The notes: a model not told the origin generated them from the sequence alone. A DNA stretch of 64,000 nucleotides from Halosimplex halobium (GCF_051414055.1 NZ_JBLKNX010000015.1:62001-126000); one strand, 5' to 3'. Counted from the stretch's first letter, positions 24,750-34,340 are shown. A program made the numbers and translations.

Positions 24750-26396
24750 ATGGACGGGCCCTCCAAACGACTCGCCCGCGCGCTGTTCGCCGCCGTGCTG
24801 GTCCTCGCGGCGGGAGCGGTCGCGAGCAGCTACGCGACGGCGGAGCCGAACGTCGCGCGCACACACGGGTCGCTCGCCGGCGCCGACGGATCCCCCGCGC
24901 CCGGCGCGACCGGCGTCGCGAGCCCCGACACGTCGCCCACCGGGGTCGCCGCCGGTCCCGACGACATCAGGCTCACCGACACCGGCGAATCGCCGGACGG
25001 CGCGGCAAGCGACGCCGACGGCCCCGTGCTCGTCGACCCCGCCGAACACGACCACGACGACCTGACCGTCGTCGGCACGCAGGGGTTCTACGCCTCCGAC
25101 GAGCAGGCCGAGCTGGTCGCGTTCGACCGCTCGGGCGAGGTGGCCTACTACGAGGACGACTACCGCGTGTACTTCGACGTCGACCCCGTCGAGGGGAAGC
25201 CCTACACCGTCGAGTACCTCGCCGCCGAACACCGCGACGGCGCGGCGTGTGCGGCGGTCCGCACCGAGCGGTGCACGTACAACGTCTTCGAGCGGGTGAA
25301 CATGACCACCGGCGAGACCCGGACCGTCTACGGCGAGCTCACGCCGAAGATCTACTCCGGGCGCTGGCACGACGTGGACCGGATCAACGACACCCACGTC
25401 GCCGTCGCGGACATCCTCCGGGACAGTGTCCGCGTGGTGAACGCGACGACCGACGAGACGGTCTACGAGTGGAACGCCTCCTCGTACTTCGCCCCCGACG
25501 TGGGCGGCGCGGCCGGCGACTGGAGCCACATCAACGACGTGGAGGTGCTGGCCGACGGCCGGCTGATGGTCAGCGTCCGCAACATGGACCGGGTCGTGTT
25601 CGTCGACCCCGGCGAGGGTGTCGACCCCGACTGGACGCTCGGCGAGGAGGACAACTACGACATTCTCTACGAGCAGCACAACCCCGACTACATCCCGCCC
25701 GAGCGGGGCGGGCCCGCCATCGTCGTCGCCGACTCCGAGAACAACCGGGTGCTGGAGTACCAGCGGGTCGACCCGGAGACGGGCGAGGCAACGACGGCGG
25801 CGGACGGCGAGTGGCGCCGCTCGTGGGGCTGGCGGGACAGCCGCGTCCAGTGGCCCCGCGACGCCGACCGGCTCCCGAACGACAACACGCTGGTCGTCGA
25901 CACGCACGGCGACCGGGTCGCCGAGGTCGCGCCCAACGGGAGCGTGGTCTGGACGGTTACCGTCGGGATGCCCTACGACGTCGAGCGGCTGGGTACCGGC
26001 GACGAGAGCACGGGCGGATACAGCATGCGGTCGATCCGCGACGACCGCGGCACGACCGCCGGCGGGTCGGGCGCGCGGTCGGGCGTCGGCGTCCCCCTGT
26101 TCCAGCCGGCCAGCGGGGACGTAGAGCCCGGCGCCGTCCCGCCCGCGGGCCGGATCACCCACCCCGACCGCGGCCCCGCCGAGACCGTCTGGGTCGCGCT
26201 CAAGGAACTGACGCCGAGCCTCGTGGTCAACGGGATGCTGTACGCCGCCCCCTCCTGGGTCCGGTTCACCGACCTGGCGTTCGGCGCCCTCGCCCTCCTG
26301 ACCGCCCTCACCTGGGCGGGGACCGAACTCTACTGGTCGCGGTACGCCCCGTTCGCAGCCCTCCGTCGGCGGCTCCGGCGCGGTCGCCGGTCCTGA
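24750..26396 (+). CDS. Arylsulfotransferase (ASST)-like membrane-anchored beta-propeller
   Basis: 548 residues. An N-terminal signal-anchor (about 7-27) and a C-terminal helix (about 500-520, DLAFGALALLTALTWAGTEL) bracket an extracellular domain. This contains propeller-type repeats: WSHINDVEVLADGRLMVSVR, VVADSENNRVLEY, WPRDADRLPNDNTLVVDTHGDRV. This wording is shared with the ASST family, in which a His transfers sulfate between aryl groups; His in WSHIND is a candidate. Many archaeal members are annotated only by fold, so true sulfotransfer is unproven. A basic tail (RRRLRRGRRS) should face the cytoplasm. Confidence 0.75.
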   Translation: MDGPSKRLARALFAAVLVLAAGAVASSYATAEPNVARTHGSLAGADGSPAPGATGVASPDTSPTGVAAGPDDIRLTDTGESPDGAASDADGPVLVDPAEHDHDDLTVVGTQGFYASDEQAELVAFDRSGEVAYYEDDYRVYFDVDPVEGKPYTVEYLAAEHRDGAACAAVRTERCTYNVFERVNMTTGETRTVYGELTPKIYSGRWHDVDRINDTHVAVADILRDSVRVVNATTDETVYEWNASSYFAPDVGGAAGDWSHINDVEVLADGRLMVSVRNMDRVVFVDPGEGVDPDWTLGEEDNYDILYEQHNPDYIPPERGGPAIVVADSENNRVLEYQRVDPETGEATTAADGEWRRSWGWRDSRVQWPRDADRLPNDNTLVVDTHGDRVAEVAPNGSVVWTVTVGMPYDVERLGTGDESTGGYSMRSIRDDRGTTAGGSGARSGVGVPLFQPASGDVEPGAVPPAGRITHPDRGPAETVWVALKELTPSLVVNGMLYAAPSWVRFTDLAFGALALLTALTWAGTELYWSRYAPFAALRRRLRRGRRS

Positions 26397-26974
26397 CGCC
26401 GCACCGTTTCTCCCTCCGTTCGACGTGACGCCCGAGAGCCTGACACCCCATCCTCCGACCGCCAGGCGTGACACTCGTGTCCACACCCGCTCTCCGACCT
26501 CGACCGCGATTCGGAACGCTCCGTGGCGCACGTTCCGCCGGTCGTATCCGTCTTACAGAATACTACGCGATCTGTTCGTTCGGGTGAAGTACGCATTCTT
26601 CGCTTTCTTCGAAATAGTCGTTCATCCATCCGGAACGATAGTTCGAAGGCCGCACACCGCGCTGTACGGCGGTTTCCGATTTCGGAACGGTCGGCGGGAC
26701 CGCTGACAGGTCGGTCGGCGAGGATAGTTCAGATGCCGAAATTTCGCTCCTGTGTACCTCTTTCGTATGATATCGACGGATCGGACCCCGTCCCCCGTGC
26801 CGACGTTTCGTGGTCCCGTATCGTATCAGAACCAGTATATAACGGCAGAAGTCTATGATCGCAAATATTCACTACGGTTCGAGTAAACATCTCCGTCCGC
26901 GGTCCGGAGGGTCCCGGCGAGCCGTCGTCGGGCGGAAACGGGGCGGAAAAGTGGAGCGACCGGGCGAATCCGGT
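26397..26974. other. Convergent intergenic region with AT-rich core
   Basis: 578 nt between the ends of two convergent genes. The middle (26540-26900) is distinctly less GC-rich than its flanks. A canonical-looking GTATATAAC lies at 26835-26843; reading rightwards it would start a transcript antisense to the SMC-like gene. The ORF that follows it is only an antisense shadow. No RNA gene or protein gene recognised. Confidence 0.4.
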
Positions 26975-28918
26975 TCAGACCTCGGTGACGCGCTGGTAGC
27001 TGTCGTCGAGCGCCTGGGCGTCCTCCTCGAGGAGGGCGACGACGACGTACTCGGCGTACTCGGCGACGTAGTCGACGAGGCGGGCGATGCGGTCGGAGTC
27101 GATCGCCTCGATGGAGTCCAGCAGGAGGAACGGACAGGTCTCGTACACGTCGTGGGTGAGATACCCCGCCAGGGCGAAGATGAGTCCGGTCACCTCGCGC
27201 TCGGACTCGCTGAGGTGGTCGATCGAGTCCTCGTAGGTCGTCCCGTCCTCGGTGCTCCGGACGACGTGGAGGTCGAAGACCGACTTCTCGACGCGCCGGC
27301 GGCCCTCCTTGACCCGCTCCTGTTTGCGCTCGATCCAGATCCGCTCGAGGTTCTCGTAGCCGAGCATCTCCAGCACCGACTCCATGTGTTCGTTGAACTG
27401 CTCGACCGCCTCCGTCTCGATGCGGTCGATCCGGGTGCGCAGGTCCTCGATCCGGTCCTGGATCTCCTCGCGTTCGGCCTTCAGGTCCTCCCGGCGGTCC
27501 AGCTCCGCCTCGATGCGCTCGATCTCCTCGGAGACCTCCTCCAGTTCGTCCTGCCGGCGGCCGATCTCGAACTCAAGTTCGTTGGCCTCGCGGTGGAGGT
27601 CCAGCAGGTCGCTCTGGGTCTCGTCCTGGAGCTCGTTGACCTCCGCCTCCAGCTCGTCGATGCGCTCCTCCAGCCGGTCGCGCTCGTCCTCGAGGTCATC
27701 GATGCGCTCGCGGCGCTGGGCGAGCTCCGACTCTGCGCGCTGGCGGCGGTCCTCGAGCTGGGAGCGCTGGCGCTGCTGTTCCTGGTAGGTCGCCTTCTCG
27801 GTCTTCAGGTCGTCGATCTCCGACTGGAGGTCCTGGCGCTCGGAGAGCTTCGACTGGCGCAGCTCGCGGATGCGGTCGAGGGTCTCCTCGACGTCCGACT
27901 GGTCGACCTCGCTCCCGCAGGTCCAGCAGACCACCTGGTCGTCGACGAGGCGCTCGGTCAGCTCCTCGGCGTCGTCCTCGCCCCGCAGCGCGGCGACCAC
28001 GTCCGAGCTCGTCCCCTCCAGCATCTCCTCGTTGAACTGGATCACCTTCTGGAGCTCGTTGACCGTCGAGTCCAGCGTCTGGCGCTGGTCGCGCAGCCGG
28101 TCGATGCGGTCCTCGACCTCGCTCACGTCGCCCGACACCTCCTCGGGGAGGTCGTCGAGCTCCGCCTCGGCCTCCTCGATCTCCGACTCCAGCGCGTCGA
28201 CGCTCTCGCGTTCGCTGTCGAGGTTGTAGCGCACGTCCTCCAGGTCCGAGCGGGCCTCGCGGAACGACTCCAGCGCGTCCTCGAGTTCGGCCTTCTGGTC
28301 GCGGGTCGTCCCGAGGTCCTGGTCGGCGTCGTCGATCTGCTCTTTCTTCTCGGCGAGCTCCTCGCGCTTGTCCTCGATCTCCGCCTCCAGCTCCTGGCGG
28401 CGCTCCTCCAGCTCCGGCAGGGAACTGCGCAGCGACTGGAGGTCGTCGAGCCGCTGTTCGAGTTCGTCGCGCTCGCTCTGCAGCTCGTCGATCTCCGATT
28501 CGATGGCGGCCGTGTCCACCGGCCGCATGATGAGCTCGCGCAGGTTCTCCGTGCGCTCGACGGCCCGGCGGGCCTCGTTGGACTCCAGCAGGAAGACGAA
28601 GAGGTCGGCGATCTCGGAGTCGTCCAGGTAGGGGTCGCCGTCCGTGACCACGGCCCCGTTCTGCCGGGTGAGGGTCCGAGTGTACGTCTCGTCGCCGACG
28701 GTCAACTCGACGTGGCCCTCGTCGGCGTCCCCCTTGAGCGAGACGTTGTCGCTCCCCAGCCCCGCCATGATAGCCTGCAACAGCGATGTGCGGTTCGTCG
28801 CGTTGCGACCCGTGAGGATCGTCACCCCCGCCGAGAACGACACCTCGGTCCTGTCGATCCCGCCCACGTTCTCCACGGCAACGTCTACCGGCTTCGCCTT
28901 GCTATCAGTCGCTCCCAT
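26975..28918 (-). CDS. Archaea-specific SMC-like ATPase with CxxC hook (Sph type), partner of RdfA
   Basis: 647 residues. The N-terminus has the Walker A variant GRNATNRTS (about 38-46) in place of GxxGxGKS-like loops; then come two long coiled coils (about 130-325 and 345-545) separated by CWTC (Cys331, Cys334), a Rad50-like zinc-hook position. The C-terminus has the ABC signature LSESEREVTGL and Walker B FLLLDSIEAID. This head-coil-hook-coil-head order is SMC/Rad50. Close relatives sit beside rdfA in haloarchaea, where the pair affects rod shape. It has its own TATA box. Its exact Sph subgroup cannot be fixed by eye. Confidence 0.88.
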   Translation of the reverse strand: MGATDSKAKPVDVAVENVGGIDRTEVSFSAGVTILTGRNATNRTSLLQAIMAGLGSDNVSLKGDADEGHVELTVGDETYTRTLTRQNGAVVTDGDPYLDDSEIADLFVFLLESNEARRAVERTENLRELIMRPVDTAAIESEIDELQSERDELEQRLDDLQSLRSSLPELEERRQELEAEIEDKREELAEKKEQIDDADQDLGTTRDQKAELEDALESFREARSDLEDVRYNLDSERESVDALESEIEEAEAELDDLPEEVSGDVSEVEDRIDRLRDQRQTLDSTVNELQKVIQFNEEMLEGTSSDVVAALRGEDDAEELTERLVDDQVVCWTCGSEVDQSDVEETLDRIRELRQSKLSERQDLQSEIDDLKTEKATYQEQQRQRSQLEDRRQRAESELAQRRERIDDLEDERDRLEERIDELEAEVNELQDETQSDLLDLHREANELEFEIGRRQDELEEVSEEIERIEAELDRREDLKAEREEIQDRIEDLRTRIDRIETEAVEQFNEHMESVLEMLGYENLERIWIERKQERVKEGRRRVEKSVFDLHVVRSTEDGTTYEDSIDHLSESEREVTGLIFALAGYLTHDVYETCPFLLLDSIEAIDSDRIARLVDYVAEYAEYVVVALLEEDAQALDDSYQRVTEV

Positions 28919-28941
28919 GTGTACCGGTGGCCCTCACCGCC

Positions 28942-28950
28942 GGATAAAAG
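28942..28950 (-). promoter_or_regulatory. TATA box of the SMC-like gene
   Basis: CTTTTATCC on the minus strand is centred about 28 nt before the ATG at 28918, the spacing expected of a leaderless message. The SMC-like gene can thus be transcribed independently of rdfA, whose stop lies at 29044. Confidence 0.65.
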
Positions 28951-29043
28951 TATTGCATCGCCGCTCCCGATCGAACCCCCAGGCGCCGAGACCGCCCGGT
29001 CCCGGCGCCCTCGCGGCGGATTACACACATACGAGTGTAATGG

Positions 29044-29664
29044 CTACTCGTCGACACGGCACCGGCAGCCGCCCCGCTCGATGAGGTCGATCGGGTCCTC
29101 CTGGCGGCCACACTCCTGGCAGACGACCTGCACGTCCGCGAGCACGTCGACGGGGCCGATGTCCAGCCGGTCGGTCGAGCGGAGGTTCTCGACGTTGCGC
29201 CGCGTGACCGCGTTCAGCCGGCTGGTGAGCCGCTGGATCGTCTCGACCGACTTCTCGCGCTGGTCGCCGTCGTCGCCGGGCTCGTACTCGGCGTCCCGGT
29301 AGTCCCGCAGATAGGTGTGGACGGCGTAGTGGCTCACGAAGTCGTTCCGGAGGTCGTCGACGTCGATCCCTTCCCGTTCGAGCCGGTTGCGGGCCTGCGT
29401 GCGGGCCCCCTCGGTCACGTCGTCGCCGGTGAGCAGCTCGTAGATGTTCTCCAGCTCCCCCTGCAGCGTCACGACGCCCGCCTCGTCCATCGCGCTCTCC
29501 AGCACCCGCCGGTTGAAGAAGTCCGCCAGGTCGCGCAGGCTCTGCCGTTCGCGCCCCTCGCCCGTCCACCGCCGCTCCAGTTCCCGGCCCAGATCCCCCA
29601 GGTCGTACTTGCGCACGACCCGCTCTACCTTGTTGTCCGGGCGCTCGTCCTGTCGATTCGTCAT
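29044..29664 (-). CDS. rdfA: Rod-determining factor RdfA
   Basis: 206 residues. MTNRQDERPDNKVERVVRKYDLGDLGRELE, split here as MTNRQDERPDNK and VERVVRKYDLGDLGRELE, is the signature N-terminus of RdfA proteins; then come helical segments and a C-terminal zinc ribbon, CQECGRQ plus GGCRC. In Haloferax volcanii RdfA promotes rod shape together with an SMC-like partner, and the same partner follows here on the same strand (125 nt gap). The ATG at 29664 is preferred to a GTG two codons upstream. A CCTAT element lies about 30 nt before it. Confidence 0.87.
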   Translation of the reverse strand: MTNRQDERPDNKVERVVRKYDLGDLGRELERRWTGEGRERQSLRDLADFFNRRVLESAMDEAGVVTLQGELENIYELLTGDDVTEGARTQARNRLEREGIDVDDLRNDFVSHYAVHTYLRDYRDAEYEPGDDGDQREKSVETIQRLTSRLNAVTRRNVENLRSTDRLDIGPVDVLADVQVVCQECGRQEDPIDLIERGGCRCRVDE

Positions 29665-30143
29665 GCACACTGGCTACCACGGACTCGCTGATAGGTCTTC
29701 CGCTCGCCGCTCCGTCCGACGGCCGCGACACCCCGGCGGAACGCCAGGCTACGGCATCTGTCACCGAAACGACCCATCGCACGACCACCCCAGTCGCGGC
29801 CCGACCGTCACCCCCGATCCGGGACCAGATACTCCGTAAGTGTCTGTTTCAAATTACTAGCGTATTTTTTATATTACTAAATACGCCCGATTCGATCGAT
29901 ATATCGTATCAGCCGGCGAGACGAGCCTTCGACCGCATTTTGCCCCGTTATATTCGATCGCAGTGAGTTGCCGGAATTGACGCCGTCCCCTATCCAGAAC
30001 TGGCTATTGATCCACATTCAGTCCATTTCCGGGCACATCTGGAAGAGATGGCGGGAGATATCGCAGTCATACCACTTTGATGTCTGTTCTTCAATTCTCT
30101 TCGAATTCGTATATTTCGGCGGCGTCGACCCGGCGGACCGCGC
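29665..30143. other. AT-rich intergenic region upstream of rdfA
   Basis: About 480 nt between rdfA and the end of the metal ATPase gene, both on the minus strand. An inverted repeat, GCGTATTT at 29860-29867 and AAATACGC at 29879-29886 with an 11-nt loop, lies in an AT-rich patch that also contains CGATATATCG (about 29898-29907). The repeat could be a terminator or a regulator site of rdfA, though it is about 200 nt away. I see no gene. Confidence 0.4.
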
Positions 30144-32636
30144 TCAGGCGGTCGCGGCGTCGGGGCGGAGGCGGGCGAGGCGCATCGCGTTGCCGGTGAC
30201 GGCGGTGGTCATGCCCACGTCGCCGGCGAGGACGACGAACCAGAGGGGGACGGCGACGAACGGCAGGGGGATGGCGACGGCCAGCGCGGCCTTGACGAGG
30301 AGGCTCCCCCAGACGTTCTGTCGGATGATCCCGTTGCCGGTGCGGGCGAGCCGGTGGAGGTAGGGGAGCTTCGAGAGGTCGTCGCCCATCAGCGCCACGT
30401 CGGCGGTCTCCAGCGCGGTGTCGGTCCCCGCGGCGCCCATCGCGATCCCGACGGTGGCCGTCGCCAGCGCGGGCGCGTCGTTGATGCCGTCGCCGACCAT
30501 CGCGACGGTGTCGTACTCCTCGCCCAGCGCCTCGACGCGCGCGACCTTCTCGTCGGGGAGCAGGTCGGCGTGGAACGCGTCGACACCGACCTGCTCGGCC
30601 ACCGCGCGGGCGGTCCGCTCGTTGTCGCCGGTGAGCATGGCGAGGTGGTCGACGCCCTGCTCGCGCAGTCGTTCGACCGTCCGGCGGGCCTCCGGGCGCA
30701 CCTCGTCGGCGATGGCGACCAGCCCCTCGATCTCCTCGTCGGTGCCGACGAGGACGACCGTCTTCCCCTCCGACTGGAGTCGCGGGACCGTCTCGCCCAG
30801 ATCGACGCAGTCGTCGCGGTCCGGGCAGGGCCGTTTCGCGCGCTCGACTGCAACCCCTCCATCCGTGACGGGGTCGGCGTCGCCGCTCAGGTGGACGTGG
30901 TCCTGGTCGAAGCCGAGGTCCTCGAAGAGGCCGGGCTTGCCGGCGTAGTGGGTCCGGCCGTCCAGGTCCGCGCGGACGCCTTTGCCGGTGATCGACTCGA
31001 AGTCGGTCACCTCGCGGTCGGCGACCCCCCGTTCGTCGGCGTGGGCGACGATGGCGTCGCCGATGGGGTGTTCGCTCCGGCGCTCGATGGCGCGGGCGCA
31101 CTGCAGCACGTCGGCCTCGTCGTTGCCGTTCAGCCCCATCACGTCGGTCACCGACAGTTCGCCCGTGGTGAGCGTCCCCGTCTTGTCGAAGGCGACGGCG
31201 TCCACGTCGCCCATTGCTTCCAGGTGGTTGCCGCCCTTGATCAGCACGCCGTTTTTCGCCGCGCTCGTGACGCCCGAGACCACCGTCACGGGCGTCGAGA
31301 TGACGAACGCACAGGGGCAGGCGATCACGAGCAGGGAGATGCCGCGGACGAACCACGTCGCCCAGCCGCCGCCGAAGACCAGCGGGGCGACGAACGTGGC
31401 CAGCAGGGCGGCGACGACCACCGCGGGCGTGTAGTAGTCGGCGAAGCGCTCGACGAACTGCTCGCGCTCGGTCTTGTTCGCCTGGGCGTCCTCGACGAGT
31501 TCGACGATCCGGTCGATGGTCGTGTCGCCCGCCGCGGCCGTCGTCTCCACCGCCAGGAACCCCTGCTCGTTGATCGTCCCCGCGAACACCTCGTCGCCGG
31601 GCTCCTTGTCGACGGGGACGCTCTCGCCGGTGATCGGCGCCTGGTTGACCGCGCTCGATCCCTCCGTCACGGTGCCGTCTATCGGGATCTTCTCGCCCGG
31701 CTCCACGAGGACGGTCTCGCCGACGGCCACGTCCTCGACGGGTACCTCGACCCGCTCGGTCTCGCCGTCGGGGCCGCTCGCCCGGCGCACGGTAGCGATG
31801 TCGGGCGAGAGCGTCAGCAGCTCCTCCAGGGAGTTGCGGGCGCGGTCGACGGAGTACCGCTCCAGTAGCTCGGCGACGTTGAACAGGAAGGCCAGCGACG
31901 CCGCCTCGACGTAGAAGTGCAGGCCGGGGACGGCCAGCGAGATGCCCGCCGCGCTCAGGATGGCGACCGACATCAGGAAGTCGATGTCGAGGCTGAGATT
32001 CCGCGCCGAGTAGTAGCCGTTGCGGACGATCACCTGCCCGCCCGCGAGGACCGCCAGCAGGTACAGCGCGTCCGCGACCAGCAACTCCCGCCCCGCGGCC
32101 GCGACGAGCGAGCCGTTCAGCCCGGGGAGTCCGAACTGGACGAGCAGGCCGAGCCCGAGGGCGAGGCCGCTGAGCGCGGTCTTCTTCGCGCGGACGGTCC
32201 GGAAGACGCTCCCGGTCCCGCCCGCGGCGTCGTCCGCGTCGCCGCCGCTCCCGCTCCCGTCGTCTGCGACCGGATAGCCGGCGCTCTCGACCGCCGCGAC
32301 GAGGTCCGAGCGGGCGGTCCGCTCGGGGTCGAAGGTGATTTTCGCGGTCCCGGTCGTCGGTTGCAGGTCCGTCGCGACGACCCCCTCGCGGTCGGCCAGC
32401 GCCGCGTCGACCTTGCTCGCACACGACGAGCAGTCCATCTCCGGGACCGAGAACCGCACCTCCGTCCCCTCGGCGACCCTGCCGTCGTCCGCGCCGACAG
32501 CCGGGGCGGCCGACCCCTCGCAGCCGCCGGACTCGCAGCACGCCTCCCCGGTGTCGTCGGCGTCGCCACCGACAGCGTCGGTATCGGCACTCTCGGGGCC
32601 GCCGCGTTCGTCGGACCGGTTCGGGTCGTCCGTCAT
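30144..32636 (-). CDS. Heavy-metal P-type ATPase, P1B-2 (Zn/Cd/Pb export) type
   Basis: 830 residues. A cysteine-rich start (CCESGGC, 33-39) precedes an HMA domain with MDCSSC (Cys69, Cys72), the ZntA-like spelling of the metal site. Membrane motif CPC (440-442) is followed by the phosphorylation site DKTGT (Asp484), SEHP and GDGIND. The last membrane segments read KAALAVA...LAGDVGM, where Lys and Asp are the marks of the P1B-2 Zn/Cd/Pb group, not the copper group. It pumps divalent soft metals out of the cell using ATP. A TATA box lies 28 nt upstream; a metal-sensing repressor is not adjacent. Confidence 0.9.
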   Translation of the reverse strand: MTDDPNRSDERGGPESADTDAVGGDADDTGEACCESGGCEGSAAPAVGADDGRVAEGTEVRFSVPEMDCSSCASKVDAALADREGVVATDLQPTTGTAKITFDPERTARSDLVAAVESAGYPVADDGSGSGGDADDAAGGTGSVFRTVRAKKTALSGLALGLGLLVQFGLPGLNGSLVAAAGRELLVADALYLLAVLAGGQVIVRNGYYSARNLSLDIDFLMSVAILSAAGISLAVPGLHFYVEAASLAFLFNVAELLERYSVDRARNSLEELLTLSPDIATVRRASGPDGETERVEVPVEDVAVGETVLVEPGEKIPIDGTVTEGSSAVNQAPITGESVPVDKEPGDEVFAGTINEQGFLAVETTAAAGDTTIDRIVELVEDAQANKTEREQFVERFADYYTPAVVVAALLATFVAPLVFGGGWATWFVRGISLLVIACPCAFVISTPVTVVSGVTSAAKNGVLIKGGNHLEAMGDVDAVAFDKTGTLTTGELSVTDVMGLNGNDEADVLQCARAIERRSEHPIGDAIVAHADERGVADREVTDFESITGKGVRADLDGRTHYAGKPGLFEDLGFDQDHVHLSGDADPVTDGGVAVERAKRPCPDRDDCVDLGETVPRLQSEGKTVVLVGTDEEIEGLVAIADEVRPEARRTVERLREQGVDHLAMLTGDNERTARAVAEQVGVDAFHADLLPDEKVARVEALGEEYDTVAMVGDGINDAPALATATVGIAMGAAGTDTALETADVALMGDDLSKLPYLHRLARTGNGIIRQNVWGSLLVKAALAVAIPLPFVAVPLWFVVLAGDVGMTTAVTGNAMRLARLRPDAATA

Positions 32637-32660
32637 TACTCGGAGCTAGACCGCCGGGAC

Positions 32661-32668
32661 GTATTAAC
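32661..32668 (-). promoter_or_regulatory. TATA box of the metal ATPase gene
   Basis: GTTAATAC on the minus strand is centred about 28 nt from the ATG at 32636. AT-rich sequence continues upstream to 32735 and could hold a metal-responsive operator, but I see no clear palindrome. Confidence 0.6.
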
Positions 32669-32737
32669 CCCGCTGCTACGAACCGGGGGTAAATTGCTTC
32701 GATTTGCTAAAACGATCGCGTTCAGTTAACAATTCCG

Positions 32738-32986
32738 CTACCGGTCGGCGTCGGTCGGCTCCTCGTCGGCCTCCCAGAGGTCGGTGCCGTCGGGGTCGCG
32801 GGCGCCCAGGTCCATCGGGCGGATCCAGACGTACCACGCGGCGAGGACGACGCTCCCGTAGCCGACCGGCCAGACGACGCTGCCCAGCCCCTCGAAGCCC
32901 GCCGACTCGACGAGGCCCGCGACCTGGCCGGTCAGCGCGATCCCGACGAGCAGTGCGAGCGCGAGCGCGATGTCTCCGTAGTCCAT
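32738..32986 (-). CDS. Small two-helix membrane protein
   Basis: 82 residues from the ATG at 32986. Helices at about 5-23 and 38-55 (VVWPVGYGSVVLAAWYVWI) are followed by an acidic cytoplasmic tail (about 60-82). It lies between the metal ATPase gene and the divergent ornithine cyclodeaminase gene. No known family recognised; a role next to either neighbour is only possible. Confidence 0.65.
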   Translation of the reverse strand: MDYGDIALALALLVGIALTGQVAGLVESAGFEGLGSVVWPVGYGSVVLAAWYVWIRPMDLGARDPDGTDLWEADEEPTDADR

Positions 32987-33098
32987 CGTCCGGAGTTGGA
33001 GCGGGCCGGACGTAAGCGGATCGATGCGGGCGGGAACTCGGCGGTCGCGGCCGGCGCCCATCCAAAACGACTTACTCGCCCCCGCCGTGGCTCCGGGC

Positions 33099-34340
33099 AT
33101 GACTGCCGCACGCGAGGTCGAGCTGGAGGGCCACATCATCGACTCGGGGATGATGCAGGCCTGTTTCGGTATCATCATGGACATGGGCGGCTCCTTCGAG
33201 GTCGAGGAGTTCGCCATCGGCCGCGAGAAGACCGAGGAGTCCTACGCCCGGCTGCTCGTCGAGGCCGACGACGAGGAGACGCTCCAGTCCATCGTCCACG
33301 AGCTCCATCAGAACGGCGCCAACCCCTCCGACCCGAAGGACGCCACGCTCCAGCGCGCCCCGAAGGACAGGGTCGTCCCCTACGGCTTCTACTCCACCAC
33401 GAACCACCCTACCGAGGTCCGCATCGACGGCGAGTGGGTCGAGGTCGAGGACATCGAGATGGACTGTGCGGTGATCGTCGAGGACCGCGAGGGCGAGGAC
33501 GGCGGCCCGCGCGCCTATACCAAGGTCCTCAGCGGCGTCGAGGAGGGCGACGCCGTCGTCACCGGCGAGACGGGCATCCGCGTGAGCCCGCCCGAGCGCC
33601 CCCGGGATCGGGAGGGCGCCTTCGGGTTCATGCAGGGCGGCGTCTCCTCCGAACGGCCCTCCGAGTCGACCATCCGCCAGGTCGGCGACGCCATCGAGGA
33701 GACCAAGCGCGAGGGCGGCGACGTGCTCGCGGTCTGTGGCCCCGCGCTCATCCACTCGGGCGCCCGCGAGGACCTGGCCCGACTCGTCCGCGAGGGATTC
33801 GTCGACATGCTCTCCATCGGCAACGGCTTCGCCGTCCACGACCTCGAACGCGATCTGTACGGCACCTCGCTCGGCATGGACACCGAGAGCCTCGACCACC
33901 CGCGCAAGGGCCACAAACACCACATCTACACCATCTCGGAGATCATCCGCGAGGGCGGCATCGAGGAAGCCGTCGAGAGCGGCACCGTCGAGTCGGGGGT
34001 CATGTACGAGTGCGTCGAGAACGACGTGCCGTTCGTCATCGCCGGCTCCATCCGCGACGACGGCCCCCTGCCGGACACCATCACCGACTCGATGGAGGCC
34101 CAGAACGCCATCCGCGAGCAGGCCCACGAGGCCGACCTCGTGCTCATGCTCTCGACGATGCTGCACTCCGTGGCGGTCGGCAACTGCCTGCCCTCGACGA
34201 CCCGGACCGTCTGCGTCGACATCAACCCCGCCACCGTCACCCAGCTGCTCGACCGCGGCAGCGACCAGGCGGTCGGGATGGTCACCGATATCGGCACCTT
34301 CGTGCCCATTCTGGCGGACCATCTGCTGGGCGAGGGGTAG
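33099..34340 (+). CDS. Archaeal ornithine cyclodeaminase (TIGR00300, LOR/SDH-region protein)
   Basis: 413 residues. The N-terminal LOR/SDH domain begins EVELEGHIIDSGMMQACFGIIMD (shown here as EVELEGHIID and GMMQACFG). The C-terminal half binds NAD: GGDVLAVCGPALIHSGA, LSIGNGFAVHDLE, and HKHHIYTISEIIREGG. This family converts ornithine to proline with loss of ammonia in Methanococcus; the haloarchaeal members share the architecture. The ATG at 33099 begins the conserved region. No arginine or proline gene is adjacent, so the pathway role rests on family knowledge. Confidence 0.87.
   Translation: MTAAREVELEGHIIDSGMMQACFGIIMDMGGSFEVEEFAIGREKTEESYARLLVEADDEETLQSIVHELHQNGANPSDPKDATLQRAPKDRVVPYGFYSTTNHPTEVRIDGEWVEVEDIEMDCAVIVEDREGEDGGPRAYTKVLSGVEEGDAVVTGETGIRVSPPERPRDREGAFGFMQGGVSSERPSESTIRQVGDAIEETKREGGDVLAVCGPALIHSGAREDLARLVREGFVDMLSIGNGFAVHDLERDLYGTSLGMDTESLDHPRKGHKHHIYTISEIIREGGIEEAVESGTVESGVMYECVENDVPFVIAGSIRDDGPLPDTITDSMEAQNAIREQAHEADLVLMLSTMLHSVAVGNCLPSTTRTVCVDINPATVTQLLDRGSDQAVGMVTDIGTFVPILADHLLGEG

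Noticed and set aside
26855..29302. 815-codon ORF antisense to the SMC-like gene, with a TATA box nearby
   Set aside because: Leu/Val/Asp-rich repeat composition mirrors the coiled-coil codons of the real gene; the TATA spacing does not fit its ATG.
30144..32636. Copper-transporting (CopA) call for the P-type ATPase
   Set aside because: The last membrane segments have Lys and Asp (KAALAVA, LAGDVG) as in the Zn/Cd/Pb group and lack the copper-type motifs.
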